This document shows positions 1-35,743 of a stretch of DNA of 64,000 nt, piece by piece. The stretch's first letter is position 1. Every line of letters starts with the position of its first letter. Origin of the DNA: Thunnus maccoyii (Eukaryota; Chordata; Actinopteri; Scombriformes; Scombridae); contig NC_056551.1 in NCBI RefSeq assembly GCF_910596095.1, forward strand, positions 2,232,001-2,296,000, written 5' to 3'. The notes under the pieces were generated by a model. The model saw nothing but the letters and a program-made list of their open reading frames with translations, was not told the DNA's origin and did not search any database. Both the position numbers and the translations under genes were made by a program.

Positions 1-2601
1 CCAATAGCAGATGGAACGAAGGATAATCTGTATCTATCAGACATGCTTGTAAAAATGTGCTGTGTCATTGCAATTTTAACACAGTGCGCCCTGGATGGCA
101 TCAGATGACTTAGATTTTGTCATGTGACAGTACTGAGAGGGTTTTTTTTCAGCTTTTATGATTTTTATTGGCACATTTCAGCACAGCTCTATTAACACGT
201 CACTGGCAGCTGTATTCATATTTTCTAAATGTTTCAGGTCCTCTAATATGACTACTGACACTGCTAAATGTGTTATGTTTTTGTCTGCTTGATGAGAATT
301 GATGCAACAATGTGTGAAATCTTTCTTTGTAGTCTGTGATGACTTTTTTTGCTAATGAAGCTTGTCCACAAATAGAGCAGAACAGGTCGTCTTATATGGC
401 AATTTTAGGGGCACAGATTATGTTAATGATCAAATCTCATGAACAGGTGACATTCATCAAGCTGAAACAAGTGATTTATGACAAATTTTAAATTTGAGCA
501 AACCTCACAGAAAAAAGTAAGAGAACTTTAGGACAAGAATACAAAATTTTCTTGCATGAGGCCCAATTTCTAACTACACTACTATGCAGATGATCTACCG
601 CTATATATGTTTAGAATGAGTAGAAACTGTACTGGGAAGGTGATTGTAAAACATTGTGGTGTCTAATTAAGCATGATTCTTAGTAAAAACTTTCCCAGGA
701 CAAAACACAAATTATTTATAACTGCTCAAGACTCCAACTTCATACATGGTCACCTTTTGAAAATGACCTATTAAATTGTAGCTATTTATGTCACCAGTCA
801 TCTACCTGAGTGTTACTAAGTCTTATCTGCTATAATTTTTAATTTAGTAAGTAATTGAGACCAGTAAAGTAACTCTCTGTCCTTATTTTCAGCCAGGTAG
901 TAAATGGGGCAAATGGGGTTTTTGCATGTGGGGTGAACACAACTTGTAACCCTGTGCTGTTAAAGTTAGAATGAGAGTCAGTTAGATTTGTTTGTCCCCT
1001 TTTACTGACATCACTGTGTAGAATGAGGCGGAGGTCAGTTAAATCCCTCAGATGATTTAAGCTCTCTGTGAACTGGGGCAAGTTAGGAGATGGGGGAGGG
1101 GTGTTAGCTACCATTCTGGTCACTTTTTCAGGCAGTGGGTTGATGCCACTAATCGGCTTTACTGTATACACAGTGATGCTACGTTGTTGTTGTTTGTTTG
1201 ATTGTGTGTTTATTTCAGTTTCAACTGCAACATGCATTAGGTGAATAATGTAGACTGAGCTCATATGATTTATTAAGACTTGAAACAAACTGGACTTAAC
1301 AGAGAAGGAAGATACTTGCTCATTAGCTTTACAGTATGTGCGGGCTCACCGGGATGCTTGCATGTCTGAAAAGCTAATGGTGCCTCTGGGGACCAAAGCA
1401 TCTCTGTCCTCTGGCTCTGGTTTAAAAGCCAACTGCAACTGCACTGCTGACACCACTAATCCTCCCATTGAGCACAGACATGGACCAGTGGACTGTCTCA
1501 CATCAGTCCATCTCTTTTTGTCTCACTGTCTGCAACATCAACAAAAACCCACGTACAAATCTACATTTAGGCCTGACAGACTGCAACCCCCCCACCCACT
1601 CGCCCCACCATCACCCTGCACTCAGCTATTCTGTTTGGAGTTTGATTGACCTTGGGTTACGTAGACAGATCAATGTCTGTCTATGTCTTCCTGTTTGTGT
1701 GTAGCACACAAACAGAGAAGACACAATCTGGCAAAACCATCAACAGTCCCACTTTGATTAGTGTCACTGATAATCACTTTTGTTTTGAATTTCTGAATGG
1801 GTTCATCTCTTATATATCATACTGGCTTTGCTTTTATCGATTCTGAGAAACTAGAACAACTGGTTTGGATGTCAGCTCACGACCGTGGTTTGTCATGATT
1901 CAACGGGGGCTGCTAACTAGACATTATCCACAGTTTGAGGCTACACTGGTCAGGGCCAGAGGCACAGAGGACAGAGAAGCTGACTGCAGCGATCCCATTG
2001 TGTAGTGAAGCCTGGTTACTGTTCGCATGCATGTGGAATTTCCGCCCCCACCCCCGTTTGGCATTTCAGTATTTCAGCTGCTAGCCCCTTGGTTGCTCAG
2101 CTTGAGACAGGATGGGGGAGGGTGGTGGGTGTTTACGCAAACAGCCTTGACTTTTATATCCTATATCAGGGCTTCTCAAAAGTCTGGACCGAACGGCAAG
2201 TCAGTCTGGACCCAGCCCATGCCTCATGTTAAGAGTGCAATACATTATGAAGAGTAAATAGAGTATAAATATTCTATTGCTGCCGAGTTCATGCATTAAC
2301 GTTGCACCCCCCGACCTCTGACATTGAATAAAAATCAGTTGCGGGCCTTTGAGTAATAAGTTTGAGAACCCTTGTCCTATATTATATTCAAATAGAGTAG
2401 AGTAGCTATCGTAACAGTAGTTGTTTGTTTAGCCAGTGTTATCAATATCTGGGTGGCCTGAGAAGGTAACTTTTTATTTCAATGACTTTTCTGCACAAAT
2501 CTGTCCTGTTCTGGATGTAATTGAAACTGATGTAATAGAAAACAATTTAATGCTGTGATACATGTTACTTATAAGTCTTATCTATGGTGTGTTTTCCCCA
2601 G
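1..2601. other. non-coding sequence upstream of the first sptan1 coding exon
   Basis: Probably the end of sptan1 intron 1, since the first coding exon opens with a splice acceptor. Apart from the hAT-type MITE at 2167-2374 I see no exon, RNA gene or promoter that I can support; the open frame at 839-1288 (-) resembles nothing. Confidence 0.5.
2159..2382. mobile_element. hAT-type MITE with 8-bp target duplication
   Basis: The element 2167-2374 (208 bp) begins CAGGGCTTCTCAA and ends with the complement of CAAGGGTTCTCAA, the hAT terminal pattern. Exact copies of TCCTATAT flank it at 2159-2166 and 2375-2382, the 8-bp duplication expected of hAT. It has no coding capacity. Confidence 0.88.
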
Positions 2602-26890
<24,289 letters not shown>

Positions 26891-26906
26891 GGAAACCTCT
26901 ACTGTT

Positions 26907-26912
26907 TTTATT
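26907..26912 (-). terminator. dync2i2: dync2i2 polyadenylation signal
   Basis: TTTATT on the plus strand is AATAAA on the transcribed strand, 61 nt past the stop codon. Cleavage near 26885-26895 would meet or overlap the end of sptan1. Confidence 0.65.
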
Positions 26913-26972
26913 TCACTTCCACAATAAATATAAAACAAAACAGTCCAATGCTGTAGTCCATGGTAATATGTC

Positions 26973-29165
26973 TCATTCTGCCACTTGATTGGCTATCTGC
27001 TCCAGCTGGCTGCTCTCTCTGGGGCTCTGCTCCGTCAAATAGGTGCTCAGCTGCCAGATGCCAACTGTCCCATCTGTTCTCCCCACTGCCAGCAGATGAG
27101 GGTTCTGACAGTTGAAGGACAAACACGTTGCAGCCTGGCCGGCCCCTCCCTGGTCGATGGTGGCTGCCGGCCTCAGGGACCTGTGGCCCAGGTCGAATAT
27201 CTGCACCTCACCTAAAGAGAGAGACAAACACATCTGTCTGACGCCCACAAGTGCTGCTCTATTTACATGAGATGTTGGAAATGCTGTGTGTGATGGACAC
27301 ATGGACGTCCTGACCCCTAGCAACTGCAATTTAGTGACCCTTTTCCCAAAATCAAGACTGATCTAAGCTCTGATCTGCTTACAATAGAATGGCATTAAGA
27401 TCATCTTAGCTTTAAGATGGTCATGAGAAATGGGGCCCAGATCTACCTCCTGATCAGAATCTGATTTGGGACATGTGTAAATCCAGTTTTGATGCTGTAC
27501 CTTGTCCAGTGGCTGCAGCAAAAAGCAGCGGTCTGGTTGGAGACCACTGCACCTGGAAGATGTAGGAGTCTGAGACCCTGAGAGACAGCAGCGGGTTGGC
27601 CTGCAGCAGAGAGTGGAGGTGGGCCACGCCGTCAGTCCCTGCACTCACAAACAGGTTCCTGTAAACAGAACGACATCAGCGCTGAGTCATCACACCTCAT
27701 ATAGCTGCTGATCACATCTGGATTGATCACATGTTTGTGATCACAGTGGGCTGAGTCTTCACCTGTGGAAAGGTGAGCAGTGTATGGAGTGGACAGGGCC
27801 GCTGAGAGGTCTGAACGAGAAGACGGCCGGGGCTCTCAGTGTCACACTCTGGCCTTCAGAGGACACTGCGGCTGGCGTTTGGGAGGAGAAGGAGCATCTG
27901 AGCAGCAGGCCGCCCTCGGAGCCCACCAGGAAGGTGTCAGAGTCCCAGGGAGACAGAGCCAGAGAAGTGACGCCCACGGTGCTGCTGCCTCGAGCCTACA
28001 AGCAACACAAACCTACAAGTGTCACTTTTAACCCACAGTCAACACAAAGGAGCAGTTTAGGAACCATTTGAAGATTATAGAAAATGTACTTGTTTGGGTT
28101 TTTTGGGGTTTACCTACTTAATCTTCAATCAATCATATCTGTGCTTTGTTGTGTAAAATGTCAACTCTTCAGGCGCTATCAGATTTTTAGGATGCATTTA
28201 TCAAAGAACAACCACCTTTATTCCCTCACTGTTCACTGCAACAGTAAGTGACCTGTGTGTACGAGCAGAATGACCCTCCATCCAACTGAACACACAGGTG
28301 TGAAGTAGCCGTAATAAAGACAGTGAATATACAACTGTCAGGAAGAACCACACCTGAATGTCTACACTGATGCTGCAACTAACATTTATCTTCATTATGC
28401 ATAAATCTGTAGATTATTTGCTCGATTAATCGATTAGTTGTTTTGTCCATAAAATGATGAAACATGTTGGTCACTCTTTCCCAAAACCCAACATGACCAA
28501 CAATCCACAACCCAAAGATATTCAGTTCAGTGTCAGAGGACTAAAGAGACCAGAAAATATTCACATTTAACAAGCTGGAATCAGAGAATTTTGTCATTTA
28601 TTTCTTTAAAAAGAAAATTGCTCAAAACGTTTCATCAGTTATCAAAATAGTTGGTGATTAATTTTCTGTGGATCGACTAATCATTGCAGCTCTGGTTTAC
28701 AATATTTCATGACAATCAATTCATTGTTTAGATATTTCAGTCTGGATCAAAGGACAGAGCGACATCTCCATGCTGCTAGCATCCAGTATGTTACCGTCTC
28801 TGAAACTGTGCCATCATACTCTGCCTAATTTACTGGCCTTTTGTTCCTTGAAGCTTCATTTCAGTAAACTATGTGGATTAGTGCCCGATCACTCCCTGGA
28901 GAGTTCTGTAGATATTCTAAGCTTCATCCTTTCTACACTGACACTGGATGAATTCCACAATGTGTCAGCGTTCTGTCATCCTGAGCCTCACCTTGTAGCT
29001 GCTGCTGCTGCTGCTGTGTGGAACCTGCTGTCGCACCAAAGCGTAGGCTGCATTCAGGACGAGCCTGCCCTGGTCCGAGTCCACCGTCCACAGCAGCACT
29101 CTTCCCCCTGAGCTGGCACTCAGCACCCCAAACTCTCCTCTCTTCTGCAGGGGCACCCAGGCAAC

Positions 29166-29204
<39 letters not shown>

Positions 29205-29431
29205 TCAATTAATTGACTAATCATTGCAGTTCTACCGATATCAGTAGTGGAGCATGCTGATTGGATAATAGAGCATCAGTGGAAAGATGGACTGGCAGAT
29301 TGTGTGCACTCACCTGATAAACAGGCTCTCTGTGGCTGTCTGCAGACATCCCAGTCTGGGCCAGCACAGGGTCCTGAGTCCGACTAGTATCCCAGAGCAC
29401 CACCTCTCCACTGTACAGACCCCCTGCAGCC

Positions 29432-29513
<82 letters not shown>

Positions 29514-31599
29514 ATGTGGTATTTAAATACATGTGATGAACAATTCAATCACAACAAGTCCAGCAGCAGATAACAAGCAAGATCAAATCCATTCCCACCA
29601 AATGCACCATCCATAATATATATAAATCTCAATGTAAATACGTTGAAAGCATCCAGAAACAGGCTGTTATCGGCTCCGTGACGTGAGGCCGCAGACCGGT
29701 GGCGTACCTGCGATGAGGGCGGGCTGCTTGGGGTGACAGCACAGAGCGGTGACTGCGGTGGGAACATCTATGACCAGATCAGCTTGTTTGGGGTTCAGGC
29801 CTCGACGGTCCAGGTTCCACGTGCAAACATACGACTTCTCAGTGCTCCAGTCACCGTCATCTATCCTGTTGAGCCAAAACACACGGTTTTTTATCTCGTG
29901 TGAACTACACCGAGCGCATGATGACTACAGGAAAGCTACTCAAACAGCGAAGTGAGCCACCAACATACCGACCATAAGCGCAGGCGATAACTGAACCTGT
30001 ACAACTCCAGGACACGCTGGTTACATGAAGATCTCTCTCTTGTGCGCTGGGATGTTGAAGGCGATGGAGGCATGAAACCTGCAAACATAACAGAGCAGTC
30101 TAACATTATATAATATATAACAGACAAACACCTCCGCTTCTTACAGTATGTTTAATTTGTTGATCCTGCTTACCAGTTGACTATGATCCTCCCAGTTCAC
30201 CTGGAACCAGTCGAAGGCATGACTCCTGGCGTTTCTCACCAACTCTCTGATGACAGCGTCCTCAACCCGCTGCAGGAAGTCCTTGAGGCCGGGTGGTTCT
30301 GGCTCATTGTGGTGTTGTTGGAGGAGCTGCTCTGTGGCCTGGTCCTGTGGCTCTGTCTGAGTACAGCTGCTGGTGGTGGACACAGTCTGGACCTCTGCCT
30401 CAGTGCTGTGAACCGCCCTGGTCTGACAGCCTCTCTGAAATACAAATAAGTTGCATTCCACATGTATTATATTCAAGTCTAAAAATACAAGACGCAGCAA
30501 CAGTGTTTGGTAGCTTTTTGTTTTCTGTCAAAGCAGTTAGTTTAGAAGCTAACAGCTGACGGTGTAACAATTAATGCCCGTTTACCTTGTACTGGTTTTC
30601 AAGCTGACACAAATTATTTTGTCATTCTTTAGCAAGCTACAGGTTGTTCTCTTGCAGTGTAAAGCTACTTGGTATTTTTCAAGTTTGTCTTAAAACAATA
30701 GTCAGGTGCTCGTATTAACATTGAAACATGTTTTTCATGTTGTAATCATTCCTCCTGTTCATACTGATCATGAGAGTGATGTGATGGAGGACAAAATCCA
30801 CAGTCCTCCTTCTGTGCAAAAATGTATTCAAAAGTTTATCTGAAGCTAATATGAAGCTTCAGCGTCCAAATGAGTCAAATCAAGTAGATATCTTTCAACA
30901 TTACAGTCTTTTTAGTCCCAAAGTTCCTCTTTTTGTTACTGTTCTTCCACTGCAGCTCAACAGGGAAACACTGTCTGAAGAAACCCAAAGAGGGAATGTG
31001 ATGCTAAAAAGACTGTAAATGTGTCAGATATCCACTTGATATGATTAACTCAGACTGCTGAAGCCTCATAAAAGCTTCACATCAACTTTTAAATGAGGAC
31101 ACACTGTGGATTTTGGCCTCCATCACTTACACTGAAAACACATTTGAAGGGGATTTTTAGTAGTCAGTATGAACAGGAGGAATCATTACAGTGAGGAAAA
31201 CCTCTTTCACTGTTCATATGGACACCTGACTGTTGTTTTAAGACCCACTTGAAAAAATGTGAACCTGTCCTTTAATACATCCCACGATACAATAACGTTA
31301 GCTCCATATCTGAGCGCATCTCCTGTGGTTAGCTAATTTACACTTACGAGGAACACCTGAATGTAACAGCGTGTACAAATGTTAGCTTCTTTCGGCTGGC
31401 TAACTAACGTTACCGTAGGACAATGTTGTTTCTGAACTGTATGAAATATTCGGTAGCTATAGCAACAAGTATATTGTCAGTCACGTTAACATAGCACTTT
31501 AGGAGTGTTGCTCATACATACCGACTCCTGCGTGGACTGCTGAGACTTCCTCCACAGTGAGGGAACACTGACTGAGTCCAGAGCTTCGTCAGTAAACAT
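26973..31599 (-). CDS. dync2i2: dynein-2 intermediate chain 2 (WD repeat protein 34), complete coding region
   Basis: The product is an intermediate chain of dynein-2, the motor for retrograde intraflagellar transport in cilia. Nine exons in transcript order: 31599-31522, 30434-30174, 30078-29969, 29865-29708, 29423-29314, 29165-28992, 27995-27763, 27658-27501, 27211-26973. They give 1521 nt or 506 residues (human 536), start [17 protein letters not shown], stop TGA at 26975-26973. Residues 1-113 form the N-terminal arm with a TQT light-chain motif; the rest is a WD40 propeller with blades ending in LW, VW or IW pairs, for example [17 protein letters not shown] and GTVGIWQLS. The start is favoured because it aligns with the conserved VPS.WR segment and lies below a ciliary promoter motif. 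A short serine run (Ser x6) is coded by CAG/AGC repeats at about 28998-29014. All introns are GT-AG and in phase. Confidence 0.95.
28370..28694. repeat. common teleost hAT-like MITE in dync2i2 intron 6
   Basis: It runs from 'tgctgcaact' to 'attgcagctctg' and carries ATTAATCGATTAGTTG, the internal signature of a very abundant fish element. Related pieces occur in pkn3 intron 1 at 45130-45310, 46164-46318, 46321-46690 and 46700-46840, and a short tail at 29205-29237. Confidence 0.65.
28727..28786. repeat. terminal fragment of an abundant fish MITE
   Basis: The phrase 'gatatttcagtctggatcaaagg' followed by 'catgctgctagc' is the end of the same family seen more fully at 49990-50380. Confidence 0.5.
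29168..29202. repeat. (CA)n microsatellite at a dync2i2 splice acceptor
   Basis: A CA run on the plus strand, so (UG)n in the dync2i2 transcript. It ends in the acceptor tag directly before the exon 29165-28992. Confidence 0.95.
29436..29511. repeat. long (CA)n microsatellite in dync2i2 intron 4
   Basis: About 38 CA units; in the transcript this is (UG)n ending about a dozen bases before the acceptor of exon 29423-29314. It takes the place of a pyrimidine tract. Confidence 0.95.
30663..31276. repeat. long fold-back MITE in dync2i2 intron 1
   Basis: The left half (30663-30915) is the imperfect reverse complement of the right half (31005-31276): CAGTATGAACAGGAGGAAT on the right answers ATTCCTCCTGTTCATACTG on the left, and CAGTCTTTTTAG answers CTAAAAAGACTG at the centre. 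The right end GTGAACCTGTCCTTT is kept. It fills over half of the 1087-nt intron and has no open frame. Confidence 0.75.
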
Positions 31600-32950
31600 G
31601 CTAATGAGTCTGGTTTACTCGGGCAAAAGGGAGAAAGGTTAACATTATCCAGCTAAACTAACTGAGACAATGGCTTTTGGTATGTTTGTGTGCTGTTAGC
31701 TGTTTTTCACTGCAGGAGCCATTTTCTACAAAGCGAACGTTACCTTGGTTACGGAGAGAGGATACCCAGAAACAAGAGAGAAATCCCGAGTTTACTTCCG
31801 TTTCCGCTTTATTCCAGGTTTGAAATCCTAGCTCTCTAAAAAAAATAGTGTTTTAATGTGAAGCCGCTGCTGTACAGTATTTATATGAAACAACTATTTA
31901 AAGTTAATAACACATAAATATCTGTCTCCCCCATATGTTCAAGTTGTAGCTAATATGCTGTCATACTGTATATGATGGACGCATCTGTACTTCCTGTAGA
32001 GGCCCGTCCGTCTCCTCAGTATTAAACTCTAACATGCACAAACTGGCGTTTAAACCGTACTAAATGCCCTATGCTCTGTATGTCTCTAGAATTATTGGGA
32101 TATTTACCACGTTTTATTCTAGTCAGTTTTCTCAAACATTAAAGTATTATTCTGTCATTGTTCTCCGTTTTTTTAGTCCTTGCCGGAGCGCAGAGGTCAA
32201 ATGGTGGTTACTGCGGTAATGTGTTTGCTGTAGTTGAGCTGTTCTCTGCTGACACTATTTCTGAATTTTCTCTACTGTCTCTGTGGATGTATTATAAGAT
32301 CTTATTACATCCAGGATTGTCTCTCAAACACAATGTAAAAGCAGGAAAGGCCTGGTCGGGATGGTGTCAGCCAAACACTTTTCTCCAAGTGTCACTTCAT
32401 GTGAGAGATGTCTGACACCTATTGGTGGGAGAACTACATGACAAATGTTCATTTGTAGAAGATTAAAGAGGTTTTTTTAGGTTAACAGATACAGTCACTG
32501 CTGCAGGTAGAGGGTAGTTTACTGACAATAAGCTCTGTGATAGCAGGAATCATTTCCCCAAATCCTCTACTATGTTGTGCAGAAAGATGAGCTACTTCCA
32601 TAATGTAACATTCACCTGTACAGCCTGTTACTTTCCTATCAACATACACTAAGAGCCACTGTGTATCATCTTAGTGAGCCATGTATTGCTGTTGTTTGGA
32701 CCCCAATGTGAAAGGCACATACATGTCAACAAAGACAATTGACGCACTGCACAGGGTCATTTTTAACTGTCTGAACAAATAAAATACCTGTCTGTTTTAT
32801 CATTTATCTTTTTGTTATATGATTAAGTTCACTGTGTGACGTTTCAGGTGTGTAACCAGCTAACCTCTGGACGGACACAGAAGTGATCAGCATGTGAAAA
32901 GAAAAACTATAGCGCCAATTAGAAAATAGCCAAATACGATCAAACTACTC
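31600..32950. other. intergenic: dync2i2 promoter side to set 3' end
   Basis: Apart from the X-box near 31740, I see no supported gene or repeat here. Short open frames such as 32158-32415 show no family resemblance and no splice partners. Confidence 0.5.
31739..31752. promoter_or_regulatory. dync2i2: candidate RFX X-box of dync2i2
   Basis: GTTACCTTGGTTAC lies about 140 nt upstream of the dync2i2 ATG. It fits the palindromic RFX X-box pattern GTTRCC-NN-GGYAAC with one mismatch. X-boxes in proximal promoters are a hallmark of ciliary genes, and dync2i2 is one, so location and gene function agree. No experiment is implied. Confidence 0.7.
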
Positions 32951-33705
32951 CAAACATCATGTATACATTTATTTATTGTAACAAAGCAACTGGTACACTT
33001 AATTTAATGTGAACAGGTTTCCAGTGGAACAGGAGATTCTACAGAGATCTTTTTTTCCCCTCCTCTCTCCCATCTCAAAATGTTAAGCCAAGCTCAAAAT
33101 TAGATTTTTAGGCTGTTTTTTATAAAAAAATGTACATTTCAAACTTTGTTGTGGGTGCCTGAAAAACAACATAATGAAAATTTATTTAACAGAACTCCAG
33201 AGTCGGTGTCAACCCCCGCTGCCCTACCACACCCTCCCCATTAAACTGTGTACAATTAACCACTGTCTTACCAAGATACATGAATATCCCAAAAACATTT
33301 ACAACAGTTGAAAGGAACAAGCTGGTGCTTTCAATCAGTTCCATTTCTACAATAAGTCACAAAGGAAAATGCAACTTCTAATAAGCCTTAGTACCCCCCA
33401 ACCACTGGATATATTATAATATACATTTATATATATAAAAGTGGCTAAGGATGCTATGATTAAGTTATCACTGCACCATGGCTTATTTTTTATTGAACTC
33501 ACAACTTCAACAGAAACTGTAACTTCATATCTTACATAGAAATTGCTATTGTACGTATTTTAAATCTACGTAGGATGACGTGCAGAATGCTACAAATTTT
33601 TTTTTATTCTTTTGCATGTCTTTGGGAGATGTAGATAAACAATGACAGGTGAGACTTCCAGAGAGCCACCGACACCCCCACTGCACCCGATGTAGACCTG
33701 CTGTG

Positions 33706-34702
33706 TACAGTTGTATGCAAAAGTTTGGGCACCCCTTGACAAATAACATATTTTGGTCTTTTTTTTTTCCATTTAAAAGATGTAAATAGTCTCTCTAGGA
33801 TATGGAGAAAAACACAACGTCATCAGCAAACATGAATGCATAGTTAGTTTTGATGTCATAAATTGAACAAAAGTTATTTTAAAAATAATAAAAACACTGA
33901 CATGTATAAGTTTGGGCACCATAAGAGTTCTGAAGTATCTGATTCTTTTTACATGGTCTCAGATCTTGATCAGCTGGTTAGGCCTGAGGCATGTCAACAA
34001 TTGTCATTAGGAAATGTCAGCTGGTGCCAATGTCAGAGCTTTACAAATACTCTGACTCATCAAGTCTTGTGTGAACACTCAGCAACCATGACTTCCTCTA
34101 AACAGCTGTGTGAGACTGTAATGAAAGATATTGACATCCACAATACAGAGGAAGGCTACAAGACAGCACAGTGTTGTCAGCTTGCAGTTTCCACAGTGTG
34201 AAATGTAATTAAGAGATGGTAGTTTAGGGCAACTGTGGAGATCAAGATGAGATCTGGAAGACCAAGAAAACTCTGGGAGAGAACTGCTCATATACTGGTC
34301 AGAAAATCAAAACCCCCATTTGACACTGTTGCGATGCTCGGTGCACAAACAAGACCTTCATGGAGGAGTCAGTAGAAGAAAACCTTACCTGCGTCCTCAT
34401 CATAAAATCCAACGTCAGAAGTATGAAAAGGAACATCTACAGAAGCCGTTTTGGAAACAAGTTCTGCAGACCGATGAAGTTAAAAAAGAATTCTTTGGCC
34501 ACAGTCAGCAAAGGTATGTTTAGAGAAAAACAGGAGCAGCATTTCATGAAAAGAAAATCTTGCCAACTGTTAAGCATGGGGGTGGATCTATCATGCTTCA
34601 GGGTTGTGTTGCAGCCAGAGGTGCAGGAAACACTGCACAGGTCCAGGGAAGAATGGATTCCACTAAATGCCAGCAAATTCTGGAGGCAAAAATCCAACCG
34701 AC

Positions 34703-34746
<44 letters not shown>

Positions 34747-35743
34747 GAAGCTGAGAAGAGGACGGCTTCTACAACAGGATGATGATCCTAAACATACCTC
34801 GAAATCCACGTGGACTACCTCAAGAGACGCAAACTGAAGGTTTTGGTATATCAGCTCGGGGGACTGAGATACACGTTTCTATTACAGATGAGAAAGACTG
34901 GTCCAAAAACATGGCCGCCATCAACCAAAATATCTTTGCAAACGGCGGGGCTTAGAGAATATTGGTCATAACTCATTAACCATTTGTCCAATCATCATAA
35001 ATGTTGGTAAATAACAGTCTGTCATTGGGAACAGGTCTAGCAAAGCATTTGGAGCCTGACCCATAGGGGGCGCCACAAATGTCTATCTGAAAACCCGATG
35101 GACAGAACCTCACCAAAATTGGGGTGCATGCTCTGAAGACAATTATTAACCAAAATCTGAAGCACCATATTGATTGGTGCAAGTGGGCGTGGCCTATCAC
35201 ATATTTGCTCATAACTCAAGATGCCTTTGAGCAATCCTGACTAAACTCACTGGAGACATCCTGCACTAGCTCCTGAACACACTCACACAAAGATTCATTC
35301 ACATCGGATGAAGGGGGGACAAAGAGTGGAACTTTGAGTGTGCAATTCTTGAAATACTGCAGGCTTTGTGATGATGAAACAAGTGTGTGATTGGTCTCTC
35401 TCCTCCTTCAAACAGAATCAAACTAGCTGAGGACACTTTACTCATGTTTGTACAGCCTGAAACCTGCTTTGGGCTGGTTGAGCTGCTTCCTCCTGTTGAG
35501 CACAAAAAGTTTTGGACCCATGAATTGCCATTTGCAGCTATATTTATTTTTGTTCAATTCATGACATAAAAAGTAACTATGCATTAATGTTTGCTGAAAA
35601 TACTGTTTTAAGTTCCATATCCTAGAGAGCCTGTGTTTACATCTTTTCAATTAAAAAACTAAAAACTAAAAAAAAACAAAAACAAACAAACAAACAAATA
35701 TGTTATTTGTCAAGGGGTGCCCAAACTTTTGCATACAACTGTA
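33706..35743. mobile_element. dead Tc1/mariner-type transposon with 46-bp inverted repeats and TA target sites
   Basis: The ends 33708-33753 and 35696-35741 are perfect inverted repeats beginning CAGTTGTATGCAAAAGTTTG, flanked by TA on both sides. A second copy of the GTTTGGGCACC motif near 33910 suggests the IR/DR arrangement of Tc1-like elements, and the subterminal 150-200 bp are also inverted copies. Plus-strand remnants of a Tc1 transposase are visible: an N-terminal helix-turn-helix part (34088-34200), a block with TDE (34440-34500), GGGSIMLQG (34575-34600) and the QQDDDPKHTSK motif (34775-34815). Stops and frameshifts separate them. A poly-A run (34707-34743) interrupts the frame and unrelated sequence follows after 34845, so the conserved end holding the last catalytic Glu is missing. 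Confidence 0.9.
34845..35340. repeat. sequence replacing the 3' part of the Tc1-like transposase
   Basis: After the KHTSK motif the text stops resembling Tc1 and resembles a dispersed non-coding fish repeat with phrases such as 'ggtcataactcattaacc' and 'gggggcgccacaaatg'. Tc1-like subterminal sequence resumes by about 35530. Boundaries are approximate and no target duplication was resolved. Confidence 0.4.

Noticed and set aside
839..1288. 149-residue open frame on the minus strand upstream of sptan1
   Set aside because: The composition is low-complexity and unlike any family I know, with no splice partners or promoter; it is likely chance in non-coding DNA.
29221..29532. Frames with long Cys-Val or His-Thr runs
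   Set aside because: They are translations of the (CA)n microsatellite.
33863..34748. Possible intact transposase gene
   Set aside because: The Tc1-like pieces are in different frames, broken by stops and a poly-A run, and lack the last catalytic region; treated as a dead element.
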